A DNA stretch of 64,000 nt. Origin: Clostridium tepidiprofundi DSM 19306. Lineage in GTDB: Bacteria; Bacillota; Clostridia; Clostridiales; Clostridiaceae. The notes beneath the pieces are model-generated. The model saw only the letters and a program-made list of their open reading frames with translations. It made no database searches and was not told the DNA's origin. This document shows positions 8,795 to 17,800 of this stretch, in pieces. The stretch lies in NCBI RefSeq assembly GCF_001594005.1, contig NZ_LTBA01000004.1, forward strand, positions 48,034-112,033, written 5' to 3'. Both the position numbers and the translations under genes were made by a program. Every line of letters begins with the position of its first letter. Within the stretch, counting starts at the first letter, position 1.

Positions 8795-11112
8795 TTTATT
8801 ATTTTCCACCTTTTTCTAGATATTAGTTTATCCCTTGTAATATCACTCTTAACACTATTATCTGCTTTAATGTCAGTTTCTGCTTCCATATTAAAATAAG
8901 TTGGAAGATTATTAATGAAAATATCTTTGAAATCACCATAATTGTATGCAATAAGTCTTTTCACATATTCTTCATTGTAATATATCTCTTTTAAATTGCT
9001 ATCAAAAAAAACCAAATCTCCTGCTGAAATAATAGTTCCTTTGAATTTAATTTTTCCACAGAAATACACATCTCCAGCAGTTATTATTATTCCTCTAAAT
9101 TTGCCGTCGCTACTGTTTACATTTATCTTTATTTCTCTAGTACTGTTGTTTTTTTCGTTATTTTTATTACTTCCGTTGTTTTCGCTATTTCCAGTGTTTT
9201 TGCTATTTATTTTTTTTAATGAATTATCATTTGAATCTGGTCCAACAAAAACATAATCAGTTTTAGAATCATTATTTAACAAAATTACGTCCTTACTATT
9301 ATCTACCACATTATTTTCTATTTGTCCTTCAAATTTATTAGAAATGCTGTTAAAGTCCACTTTTCCTTTTAAATTATCCGATTTGCTTACCATATACATT
9401 AATTTATTTGTTTCCCTTAATGTATCACTATCAACATTATCATCACCCATAAAAAATATTTTTCTTTTGAGTTCAGATAATTTTGCCATGTTCTCATTTA
9501 TTTTATCTACTGAATAACTACCATCAATTACTTTATTCCCACTAATTACTGTTCCTGTATTAAGCAATATCTTTTTTGTATTTATATCAATTCCATTTCC
9601 ACCCAAATTCAGTTTTGAAAAATTATCTTTATTGTAATTGCTATCCTCTGAATATGCTTTAAAATATTTGTCTTTATCAAATACATTTAAATCAGTATCA
9701 TCTTTAAATTTAGTTGCAAGAACAAGAGGATCAATGTATTCAAATTTAATGTTATCTCCCTTTAAACTTTTCCCATCTTTATTTACAGGATTTCCATCAA
9801 TCAATGGATGAGTATAGGCTTTATAGTTTCCTTTTATGGATACAGATTCACCTGTTTGATATTTATTATTATCGTTTAAGTGTATATAAGAAGTACCTTC
9901 TATTATGATGCTGTCCTCTTCACCTTGTGCTTCAATTTTTAAACTAGATCCATCAGTTCGTCCAATATCTTCAGCATTTATTATTATAGAACTAGAATGG
10001 TCACTCATTGCACTTTTACTTCCATCACTCATTCCATAATATCCTCCGCTTATAATAACATGTGACTTATTTCCGTTTAATTCCAAGTCATCCATTGTGT
10101 AAAGACTACCATCAACTTTTAAATTAGAATTTTTAGAAACAGTACTAATAATAGCATTTCTAACGTATGCAGTTCCATCAATATGGAAATTATCATTTAT
10201 TCCATTTATATAAATACTTTGATCAGTATATAAATCGCCATTTATATTGACATCAGAATTATTTCTAATACTAATATTTTTATCAGCATCAGACTTGTTA
10301 CCATCAATAATCAATCCGCTTTCAAATTCATATGCATTAGCTATTTCACCATCACTACCAACATTGCTCCCTTTTATGAATACATTTCCGTTTATTTTTA
10401 CATTGCCTCCAAAGACATTCATATCTCCATCAATAGAAATTCCATTCAAAAAAACACTATTTTCTGGTATGTTTAGTATGTTGCTCTCTATATAATATAC
10501 TGATTTATAATCAGGTACCTTTATTTCATATTCAGCTTCAACCTTTTTTTCAATATCTTTATGTTTAAATGTAGATAAAACATTTATATTCATTTTATCA
10601 TCAGCAAAACTCAATGTATTTTCAACTTCAACATCAGGCTTTGTACCATCAGAATTGAATTTATAATTATCACTATCCTCAATCTCTGATTTTATATTAT
10701 CTTTAACATAATTCTTAAATGTATTTTTAAATATTCCATTTTGATAACTTTTAATCTTTTCTTCATTTATGGAACCATCAGCATTAATATAAGGACTTTT
10801 ATAATTTTCATCTGCAAGTATTTTTAATCTTTCGTTTTCAATTATTTTCTCTAAATTGCTTTCATCACTCTTTACTGCATTATTTCCATTCTCAATGGCT
10901 TTATCAACAACCTTACCTATAATAGCATACGCCTCATCAACTCCTGCCTCTGATGCATAAAAATTTGTTTTTATTGTGCCATTCAACTTTCTCATCCTAA
11001 AACTTCCTAATGCAGCAGACATAAAAGCAGTACCTAATATAGCTAATATGCTAAATATTATTAGCAAAAGTGCTAATGAAGATCCTTTCTTTGTTTTTTT
11101 TAAAGCTCTCAT
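8791..11112 (-). CDS. Very long PilX-like prepilin with beta-helix-like body
   Basis: 773 residues, several times longer than usual PilX or GspK proteins. The start has a short basic leader (KKTKKG, residues 5-10) and a hydrophobic stretch SSLALLLIIFSILAILG without Glu+5, then NFYASEAGVDEAY, matching the AxxAEAg pattern of the PilX N-terminal family. Residues from about 210 to 420 repeat short strands such as INGNVFIKG, INGDLYTDQ, VDGSLYTMD and IEGTSYIHL, as in right-handed beta-helix or bactofilin-like folds. A second such stretch near 690-720 has FRGIIITAGDVYFCGKIKFKGTIISAGDLVF. A low-complexity Asn/Lys/Ser run lies just before it. Start ATG with AAGGAATG upstream. A surface-exposed minor pilin role is inferred from the N-terminus and operon. 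Confidence 0.82.
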   Translation of the reverse strand: MRALKKTKKGSSLALLLIIFSILAILGTAFMSAALGSFRMRKLNGTIKTNFYASEAGVDEAYAIIGKVVDKAIENGNNAVKSDESNLEKIIENERLKILADENYKSPYINADGSINEEKIKSYQNGIFKNTFKNYVKDNIKSEIEDSDNYKFNSDGTKPDVEVENTLSFADDKMNINVLSTFKHKDIEKKVEAEYEIKVPDYKSVYYIESNILNIPENSVFLNGISIDGDMNVFGGNVKINGNVFIKGSNVGSDGEIANAYEFESGLIIDGNKSDADKNISIRNNSDVNINGDLYTDQSIYINGINDNFHIDGTAYVRNAIISTVSKNSNLKVDGSLYTMDDLELNGNKSHVIISGGYYGMSDGSKSAMSDHSSSIIINAEDIGRTDGSSLKIEAQGEEDSIIIEGTSYIHLNDNNKYQTGESVSIKGNYKAYTHPLIDGNPVNKDGKSLKGDNIKFEYIDPLVLATKFKDDTDLNVFDKDKYFKAYSEDSNYNKDNFSKLNLGGNGIDINTKKILLNTGTVISGNKVIDGSYSVDKINENMAKLSELKRKIFFMGDDNVDSDTLRETNKLMYMVSKSDNLKGKVDFNSISNKFEGQIENNVVDNSKDVILLNNDSKTDYVFVGPDSNDNSLKKINSKNTGNSENNGSNKNNEKNNSTREIKINVNSSDGKFRGIIITAGDVYFCGKIKFKGTIISAGDLVFFDSNLKEIYYNEEYVKRLIAYNYGDFKDIFINNLPTYFNMEAETDIKADNSVKSDITRDKLISRKRWKIIK

Positions 11113-11123
11113 ACTATCATTCC

Positions 11124-11972
11124 TTATTTTAAAAAAGTTTTATACCCCTTATCTTCTATAATAATATCATTAGTATTTTTATATTTAACTCTAACTGTAA
11201 TCTCATAGAGCCTATTATCCGCTTTATTTTCTACAGAACTTTTATCTGTTATCTTTATAATATCATCATATTTTCTTATCTTACCCGCAATTTTATTGAT
11301 GTTTATATTGGGTTCATGTGTTAGCTTGTCCGATTTAACTAAATAAATTTCTAAAACATCACTGCTCTTATTATCCAAATTAATGTCTAGCTGTTCTCCC
11401 AAGTCCCTCAATATATCAAATCTAATTTTAATTTTACCTGATTCATTCTCTCCACTTCTGGTGATTTCTTCACTTTTTAACAAAGAGTCACTATCATATA
11501 TGCTAAATTTAATTTTATTTTGGGCATTATCTGCACATGTAATATCTATACGAGGTTTACTCGCACTTTGAGAAGGTATCAATGTAGAACCATCTGACAT
11601 TTTATATGATTCAATTGTATTTTTTCCCTCTTCAAATACAAATTTATAATCGCATACAATACTGTCACTTCCATTTTCGCCCACTACCACATTTTGTCCA
11701 AACTTATAATCATCTATGGGGCGAATTTCACACTCAATATTATATTTACCCTCTTCATAGTTCAATTTTGAATTATTCAAAACCAATGAGTCGTCCGATT
11801 TTATCTTTTCCATATACTCTTGAGCTATATTTGTAGCATTTAACTTATCTTCTGAATCCTTAGTAATCTTAGCTGATGTCAAAACCATACTCGAAATAGG
11901 AACAATTATTATTCCTAATATAGCAATGGTAATTATTAATTCTACTAATGTAAAACCTTTTTGTTTACTCAT
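11124..11972 (-). CDS. PilV/GspI-like minor prepilin
   Basis: About 282 residues. Leader MSKQKG then FTLVELIITIAILGIIIVP with Glu+5, followed by the usual long amphipathic alpha-1 (NIAQEYMEKIKS). The C-terminal ~200 residues are hydrophilic and not recognised. The start at 11972 is chosen because AAGGATGG is correctly spaced for it; the upstream ATG at 11981 overlaps that ribosome site. Eleven bases separate it from the PilX-like gene, so the two are probably co-translated. Predicted to be processed by PilD and inserted as a minor subunit. Confidence 0.87.
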   Translation of the reverse strand: MSKQKGFTLVELIITIAILGIIIVPISSMVLTSAKITKDSEDKLNATNIAQEYMEKIKSDDSLVLNNSKLNYEEGKYNIECEIRPIDDYKFGQNVVVGENGSDSIVCDYKFVFEEGKNTIESYKMSDGSTLIPSQSASKPRIDITCADNAQNKIKFSIYDSDSLLKSEEITRSGENESGKIKIRFDILRDLGEQLDINLDNKSSDVLEIYLVKSDKLTHEPNININKIAGKIRKYDDIIKITDKSSVENKADNRLYEITVRVKYKNTNDIIIEDKGYKTFLK

Positions 11973-12013
11973 ATATACCATCCTTCTAGGTATCCATTTC
12001 TATTAAAAATACT

Positions 12014-12048
12014 CTAGCATACTGACTAGTTATCTTTTTGAAAATGCC
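12014..12048. repeat. Half copy of the foldback (MITE-like) element, ending at the pilO stop
   Basis: The 35-bp stretch from CTAGCATACTGACTAG to TTTGAAAATGCC equals one arm of the foldback family seen complete at 57368-57526. The terminal base pair supplies the last base of the pilO stop codon TAG (12050-12048). Confidence 0.8.
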
Positions 12049-13277
12049 TAATTTCTGTTGACTACTATATCCCCTTCTATTTTTCTAACAATCACTCTTG
12101 GTCTATCACTATCATCATATTTTATATCAATATTGACATTCTTATCTGTATTATTGTGTATCTTCAATATTGCCCCTGCAGTATCACTGCTAGAATTTCT
12201 TGAACATGAATACACACAAAAATTTATATCATTTTCGTTGGTATTAAAAATCACACCATTTCCATTGAAATCTTTAGGATATGAGTTTTTTTCGCTTTTG
12301 TATTTATAATAATATTTGCCATTAAACTTAGTAAAATAAATCTCCAATTCTTCATTATCCTTATTATCCGCATAAATATACGAATCCTGAGTATTATCAT
12401 TGCTCTTTCCAAGTATTATAGTAGGCAAATCCGAACTAATAGGCTTAACTGAAAGAATAAAGTCATACTTCTTTTCTTTGTTATTTTTGTTAGAATTACT
12501 AGCTTCATTATATTCATAACCACTCTTGAAAGGGTTATATTTTCCATAATTATTATTATAATTCCATTTTGTAAATTCATCATCATACATTTTAGGTACA
12601 ACATATAAATCAAGCGTTAAACTTCCCATAACAGTACCTTTGTTACCCGATATTATATTTAAATTGCTTATTATTATCTTTCTAGGAAAATCCTCAATGA
12701 CACCTATAAGTTTTCTCAAATTATCATAACTTCCAGCATAATTCATGCTAACAGATACTTTTCTCAAACCCAAAGAATCATTTTTATCTTTTTTATTACT
12801 ATCGCTTTTCTTATCATCTTGTTTTTCAATATATTGGTTATTTTTTAATGAAGTATATTCTCTGATTAGTTTATCAAGCAAATACTTATCTTCACTTGAT
12901 TTATTTTGTTCTGATGTCGACTGATTGATATTTTCAATATTAACATCTGATATGCTTAAAGAAGTATTATGTATATTTGATTTCTTTATTATTTCATTCA
13001 AAATAAGTATTATATTTTCCTGTTCAATAGGAGGAAACAAATCCTTTGTAGCTTCTCGAATCTTTGCATTTATAATTTTAGCATTTTCACTTATTTTTTT
13101 AGTTTTAATAGCTCTATTGGTCATTTTAGATAACTGTAAATTCAGCTCACTTTTCTTACTGCTAAGATATTTAATTTTTTCTTGTTGTTTCAAAAACACA
13201 AATTTATAATATGCTGTAATCAACAATATTACAGATAATATAACAAGTGATATCTTATTGTTGTTTTTCATTTTCAT
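12048..13277 (-). CDS. pilO: PilO-like type IV pilus inner-membrane alignment protein
   Basis: 409 residues, longer than typical PilO (~200). One N-terminal membrane helix (residues 8-29), a coiled-coil stretch (about 30-75), then a domain containing LRKVSVSMNYAGSYDNLRKLIGVIEDFPRKIIISNLNI, the hallmark PilO ferredoxin-like segment, around 170-210. About 170 extra C-terminal residues of unknown function follow. It overlaps pilN by 23 bp. PilM, PilN and PilO form the alignment subcomplex linking the cytoplasmic motor to the pilus in the membrane. The stop codon straddles the junction with an inserted repeat arm, so the original C-terminus may have differed. Confidence 0.85.
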   Translation of the reverse strand: MKMKNNNKISLVILSVILLITAYYKFVFLKQQEKIKYLSSKKSELNLQLSKMTNRAIKTKKISENAKIINAKIREATKDLFPPIEQENIILILNEIIKKSNIHNTSLSISDVNIENINQSTSEQNKSSEDKYLLDKLIREYTSLKNNQYIEKQDDKKSDSNKKDKNDSLGLRKVSVSMNYAGSYDNLRKLIGVIEDFPRKIIISNLNIISGNKGTVMGSLTLDLYVVPKMYDDEFTKWNYNNNYGKYNPFKSGYEYNEASNSNKNNKEKKYDFILSVKPISSDLPTIILGKSNDNTQDSYIYADNKDNEELEIYFTKFNGKYYYKYKSEKNSYPKDFNGNGVIFNTNENDINFCVYSCSRNSSSDTAGAILKIHNNTDKNVNIDIKYDDSDRPRVIVRKIEGDIVVNRN

Positions 13278-13833
13278 TCGAGTTCACATCCTTCAAAGCA
13301 CAAGTAATAGAAAAAATAAATTTATCCTCTTTCTCATTAGTGCTTATAGCAGGAATATATACCTTGCTAAATATTTTAAGACTTTTAAGATTATGTTCTA
13401 ATTCAGCAATAGAAATTCTGCTATCAGCATACCCCTGTATCTGAATGCCTTTACCATTCATGCTCATAGTATTGAAATAAACCTTTTGTGGAATCGTAGA
13501 CAGTATATTATCCAATAATTCATTATTAATTCTATCTTTGCTTATAATATTCCCTTTTATAACTGCAACTCTCTTATAATACTCTTCTAAAATATCATAT
13601 TCCTTTTCCTCTGAACTAAGCTCTTTAATTGCTTCCTTAGCATTCTTTGAATTCATCATATTTTCCAATATAGCAATCTCTTTTTCTTGATTATTTATGT
13701 TAATGCTATTTGTTATATGTACAATCAACATAACAAATGTCACAATTATAGCCAAAACAGTAATAGCTATTCTCTTATTTCGTGATAATACTTCATTTTT
13801 TAAATAAGGCTCAAAGAAATTAAAATCCTTCAT
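13255..13833 (-). CDS. pilN: PilN-like type IV pilus assembly protein
   Basis: 192 residues. A short cytoplasmic N-terminus (KDFNFFEPYLKNEVL; a PilM-contact peptide in this family), one membrane helix at about 22-42, a coiled coil (about 48-95) and a PilN fold with the conserved LLDNILSTIPQKVYFNTMSMNGKGIQIQGYA region. ATG 13833 is preferred, with AGGTAGGTG upstream; the GTG two codons earlier overlaps that site. It lies 12 bp after pilM and overlaps pilO, consistent with the fixed pilM-pilN-pilO order. Confidence 0.88.
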   Translation of the reverse strand: MKDFNFFEPYLKNEVLSRNKRIAITVLAIIVTFVMLIVHITNSININNQEKEIAILENMMNSKNAKEAIKELSSEEKEYDILEEYYKRVAVIKGNIISKDRINNELLDNILSTIPQKVYFNTMSMNGKGIQIQGYADSRISIAELEHNLKSLKIFSKVYIPAISTNEKEDKFIFSITCALKDVNSNENEKQQ

Positions 13834-13845
13834 GTTCACACCTAC

Positions 13846-14910
13846 CTAAAGTCTTATAAATGAACCAATATTGTTCAAATAAAAAACCGAATCCTCTAAA
13901 TTATGTTCTTTAAAACTTATATTATCTATATTATTCAGTACACTAACAGGCATATTTAATAAATTCGCCATATAAACATCTATACCTTTTAATTTACTGC
14001 TTCCTCCATAAATATATATCTTGTTTATATTGTTGTTTTTGTTATTGTTATTATAGTAATCTACAAATTTCTTAATTTCCCTTATCCAGTCGTCTACAAC
14101 CGATTTTATAATATTATTTATGAATTCTTTATTTTCATCATCATATTGTTCAATTGACAAATCACAATTTTCAATTTTTTTTATTTCAGCATTTTCAATG
14201 TCTAAACCAATTTGTCTTGAAATGTCTCCATCTATGTAGCTTCCACCCGATGAAATAATCCTCGTAAATTCAACTTTGCCATTAAGTATAACAGCAAATT
14301 CTAAAAAGTCGCTTCCCATATCTATTGTTGCAAATGTCTCATTCTTAAATTGAGTTTCAGTATTCTTTGAAAAATTGTTACATAAAAGCTTTGTAATGCA
14401 ATTATAATTAATATCCAAACAAACTGGAGTAAGCTTTAATGTTTTTGCTAATTCCAAATACTTTTCAGCCATATCTTTTGGATATACAACAACTCTTACT
14501 CTCGCCTTTTGAGCATCTTCCTGCTTAAATTTTTCTAACAATACAAATTCAACTATGTACTCATCAAAATTAATAGGTAAATACTGCTGCATTTGATACT
14601 TAACTATGGACTGCATTTCAGACTGCTTCGCAAATGGAATTGTAATTATTCTAGTAATTATAGATGTACTCCTAGATGTAAAAATAACAGACTTGCATTT
14701 GATTTTTTCATCATGCAAAACTTTCTGAATTACCTCTTTTATAGAAATAATATTTACAATAATACCATCATTAATAGAATTCCTAGGAGTCCTAATCATA
14801 ACTGACTTATGTATTACTATGTTTTTTCCTTTTCTTTCACACTCAACTATTTTTATATTTTGACTTCCTATTTCTATTGAAATGAACCTACCAAACAAGT
14901 ATAGCACCAC
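13846..14910 (-). CDS. pilM: PilM, actin-like type IV pilus assembly ATPase-fold protein
   Basis: About 354 residues, the usual PilM size. An actin-like phosphate loop FISIEIGSQNIKIVE is at the N-terminus, MQSIVKYQMQQYLPI near residue 100 is the characteristic PilM motif, FATIDMGSDFLEFAVI is the second phosphate motif, and YGGSSKLKGIDVYMANLL is the adenosine motif near the C-terminus. The start is uncertain: two GTG codons (14910, 14907) lie behind a weak AAGAAAG site. The cytosolic protein binds the PilN N-terminus. Upstream lies an 0.8-kb repeat array, so pilM may start a transcript of its own or depend on read-through from the pilin genes. Confidence 0.9.
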   Translation of the reverse strand: MVLYLFGRFISIEIGSQNIKIVECERKGKNIVIHKSVMIRTPRNSINDGIIVNIISIKEVIQKVLHDEKIKCKSVIFTSRSTSIITRIITIPFAKQSEMQSIVKYQMQQYLPINFDEYIVEFVLLEKFKQEDAQKARVRVVVYPKDMAEKYLELAKTLKLTPVCLDINYNCITKLLCNNFSKNTETQFKNETFATIDMGSDFLEFAVILNGKVEFTRIISSGGSYIDGDISRQIGLDIENAEIKKIENCDLSIEQYDDENKEFINNIIKSVVDDWIREIKKFVDYYNNNNKNNNINKIYIYGGSSKLKGIDVYMANLLNMPVSVLNNIDNISFKEHNLEDSVFYLNNIGSFIRL

Positions 14911-14920
14911 GCTTTCTTTT

Positions 14921-15655
14921 TAAAATCGCTAATCGCTAATCACTAATCACCAGAGCAGATTGTTACTTTGATGAAAATTAATACTTAGAACTTTATTCCT
15001 AAATAGATGTAGTTTTCAAGTCACAAATTTGTACTAGCCCTCTAGCACCCTAGCAATCTAGCACACTCACTTTTTTCCTACTACTTTGTTTCCTCACCTT
15101 ATTTTTTCTCTCCTAGCACCTAATAAAATAATTCCCTTCAAATCACAAATTTGTACTGGCGACTAGAGACTAGAAACTGGGGATTAATCCAAAGTCACCA
15201 ATCACCAAAACAAGTCATCAATTCTGTGAATAGAGAACCTATTTATTGAATAGAGAATAAGGAATAGTACTAGTTATAAGTATACAGCATTCAAGTCTCA
15301 AATCTGTATTAGATACTTGGGACTAAACCAAAGTCACCAATCCCCAATCACCAAAACAGATTGTTACTTTGATAGATATTAATTTCTAGACGAAAAAGCA
15401 TTCTCTTATTGTAAGTATTATTAATCAAGTAGCAAATCTATGCTAGCAGTCTAGCACTCTAGTAATCTAGCACACTTGCTTTTTCCCTGGAGCCTTTTCC
15501 TTTCTCCTAAAGCCTAAACAGATACCGGTTTTCAAGTTACAAATTTGTACTGGAAGTCTAGTCCTCTAGCAATCTAGCAAACTTACTTTTTCCCTAGTAT
15601 CTTATTCCCTCGCCTTATTCCTAGTCCCTTCTTTTCCCCATTAAAGTATAGTCCA
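14921..15655. repeat. Array of ~140-bp heptamer-word repeat units between pilM and the 141-aa pilin gene
   Basis: No coding frame is seen in this 0.8-kb gap. It is a mosaic of three word types. One is runs of CACCAAT/CGCTAAT. Another is runs of CTAGCAC/TCTAGTCC or GGGACTA/GAGACTG. The third is a linker ending in the 20-mer TCAAGTCACAAATTTGTACT (variants at 15016, 15138, 15291, 15425 and 15532; spacing 107-153 bp). The linker AGATTGTTACTTTGAT recurs. The array is oriented so that the pil transcript always reads the same strand of the unit. Confidence 0.85.
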
Positions 15656-15717
15656 AAGTCCTATAAGAACTTTGGACATTATTTTGAAATAATTATAATA
15701 AATATTTTTCTTCTATG

Positions 15718-16143
15718 CTAATCTAATGTTATTTCAGTAGATGAAACATTACTTAAACCTCCTGATTGACCTAGATATGAGTCGCTGTCAGGATATACTT
15801 CATAATATTTAGTATTACTACTTGAACCTTCTTTAACATATATAACTATCTTATCATTAGTATCTTTTGCTACACAAAAGACACCTGTTTTATACTGAGG
15901 TTTTGGTACCCCTTGAAGTTTTTCCTTAATAGCATCAGCATTAAAAGTATCTTCATTAGCTAAAACCATAGCAGCAGCATCAGCAATTAATTTTGCATTT
16001 GCCATATCAGCCTTTTTCTTTGCATTAGTTTGTATACCTGTAAGCTTAGGCACCGTAATAACAGCTAATATACCCAGTATAGCTATTACGATAATAAGTT
16101 CGATAAGTGTAAAACCTTTCTTTCTCTTTTTTATGTTTCTCAT
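15718..16143 (-). CDS. Type IV prepilin (141 aa; candidate major pilin)
   Basis: Leader MRNIKKRKKG (10 residues), then FTLIELIIVIAILGILAVITVPKL with Glu+5 and the Pro22-like kink; 131-residue mature pilin. The following helix TNAKKKADMANAKLIADAAAMVLANEDTF is shared with the 154-aa pilin encoded upstream (ADLANAKIIANATAILMAQD), so the two are paralogues with variable C-terminal domains. One cysteine only, so no disulfide loop as in Neisseria pilin. Strong ribosome site AGGGGGAG before ATG. The gene is isolated on both sides by repeat arrays. Being a small canonical pilin it may be the major subunit, but which of the two is major cannot be told from sequence. Confidence 0.92.
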   Translation of the reverse strand: MRNIKKRKKGFTLIELIIVIAILGILAVITVPKLTGIQTNAKKKADMANAKLIADAAAMVLANEDTFNADAIKEKLQGVPKPQYKTGVFCVAKDTNDKIVIYVKEGSSSNTKYYEVYPDSDSYLGQSGGLSNVSSTEITLD

Positions 16144-16199
16144 ACTTTCTCCCCCTTAAACTTTTAAAATTTTATATATAAATATTTTTAACAAACAAC

Positions 16200-17290
16200 A
16201 AAAAAATCAGTGAATAAGGAATAGTAGAGGTTGAAATTGCTACGCAATTTCTTCAAATTAATAAGATTGCCAGTTGACCAGTCGGCTAGTGACCAGCCAT
16301 AAGTATATAGTAATCAAGCCACAAATCTGCACTAGGGACTGGAGACTAATTCAAAGTCACCAATCACCAATCTCCAATCGCCAAAACAGATTGTTACTTT
16401 GATGAAAACTAATACTTAGAACTTTATTCTTAAATAGGTGTAGTTTTCAAGTCTCAAATCTGTACTGGAGACTGGGGACTAGGGACTGGAGACTAATCCA
16501 AAGTCACCAATCACCAATCGCCAATCACCAAAACAGATTATTACTTTGATAGATATTAATCTCTAAACGAAAAAGTATTTGCTTATTGTAAGTATTATTA
16601 ATCAAGTAACAAATCTATACTAGCAGTCTAGCACTCTAATAAACTAGCACCCTAACATTCTAGTCCTTTAGTCCTCTGGCACTCTAGCAAACTTACTTTT
16701 TCCCTGGAACCCTTTCCTTTCTCCTAGAACCTAAACAGACGCTGGTTGTCAAATCACAAATCTGTACTAGCCCTCTAGTCCTCTGGCAATCTAGCAAACT
16801 TACTTTTTCCCTACTACCTTGTTTCCTCACCTTATTCCTAGTACCTTCTTTTCTCTCCTAGCACCTAGTACTTAAACAGATACCGGTTGTCAAGTTCCAA
16901 ATTTGTATTGGAGACTGGGGACTAGAGATTGGAGACTAATTCAAAGTCGCTAATCACCAATCACCAGAGCAGATTGTTACTTTGATGAAAATTAATACTT
17001 AGAACTTTATTCTTAAATAAATGTAGTTTTCAAGTCTCAAATCTGTATTGGAGACTGGGGACTAGAGACTGGAGACTAATTCAAAGTCGCTAATCACCAA
17101 TCGCCAGAGAAGATTGTTACTTTGATGAAAATTAATACCTAGAACTTTATTCTTAAATAGATACTAGTTTTCAAGTCTCAAATTTGTACTAAAGACTGGG
17201 GACTAGGGATTGGAGACTAGAAACTAGCCCCTAGCAAACTAGCAAACTACTTTTCCCTAGCACCTTCTTTTCTCTTCTAGCACCTAGTAC
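16200..17290. repeat. Array of ~140-bp heptamer-word repeat units between the two pilin genes
   Basis: A 1.1-kb non-coding array of the same family as 14921-15655. The 20-mer TCAAGTCTCAAATCTGTACT and variants start at 16314, 16447, 16612, 16749, 16890, 17030 and 17171, spaced 133, 165, 137, 141, 140 and 141 bp. Between them are heptamer runs (CACCAAT; GGGACTA/GAGACTG; CTAGCAC) and a linker with AGATTGTTACTTTGATGAAA. The last three units are nearly identical to one another. Confidence 0.88.
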
Positions 17291-17304
17291 CCTTATTCTT
17301 ATTC

Positions 17305-17769
17305 CTACGGATATATCAGCTTTGAGCCACTTACCTTATTCTTTCCGAAATCAACTTTCACCCTATAAACTTCTATTTTCCCTGTACTAACATCTACATC
17401 TACTGCAAACCTTCCGCCTTCTTGTGGTATTGGAACTTCTTGCAAATATCCTTCGATCAAGTCCGCTGGATAATGTTTAGTGTTTTCATCTAATACAGCA
17501 TTAACGCTAGTATGAGATATATCACTAGTTATTTTGTCCTGTGCCATCAGTATAGCTGTTGCATTTGCAATAATCTTTGCATTTGCCAAATCCGCTTTCT
17601 CCTTAGCCTCTTCTTTAATGCCATTCAACTTTGGTACAGTAATCATAGCCAATATTCCAAGAATAGCTATTACTATAATAAGCTCTATAAGCGTAAATCC
17701 CTTTTTACTGTCATATCTTTTATTGAACACACGACTAAATTTTTTAAAGATTTGACTTATACTTCCCAT
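17305..17769 (-). CDS. Type IV prepilin (154 aa) with long leader
   Basis: A prepilin with an unusually long 24-residue leader (MGSISQIFKKFSRVFNKRYD then SKKG) before FTLIELIIVIAILGILAMITVPKL, Glu+5 present. The mature pilin is about 130 residues and cysteine-free, with ADLANAKIIANATAILMAQD in the extended helix. The first ~50 mature residues closely match the 141-aa prepilin encoded 1.16 kb downstream; the C-terminal domains differ. Ribosome site GAGGTG precedes ATG. It follows pilC by 31 bp, so it is probably co-transcribed with the motor genes. A second major or a minor pilin. Confidence 0.92.
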   Translation of the reverse strand: MGSISQIFKKFSRVFNKRYDSKKGFTLIELIIVIAILGILAMITVPKLNGIKEEAKEKADLANAKIIANATAILMAQDKITSDISHTSVNAVLDENTKHYPADLIEGYLQEVPIPQEGGRFAVDVDVSTGKIEVYRVKVDFGKNKVSGSKLIYP

Positions 17770-17800
17770 AATTTACACCTCTTTTGTATGAATCATCAAT

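Noticed and set aside
14921..17290. CRISPR array, because of 20-mers at regular spacing
   Set aside because: The repeats are degenerate, the ~115-bp spacers are themselves related to each other, and there are no cas genes.
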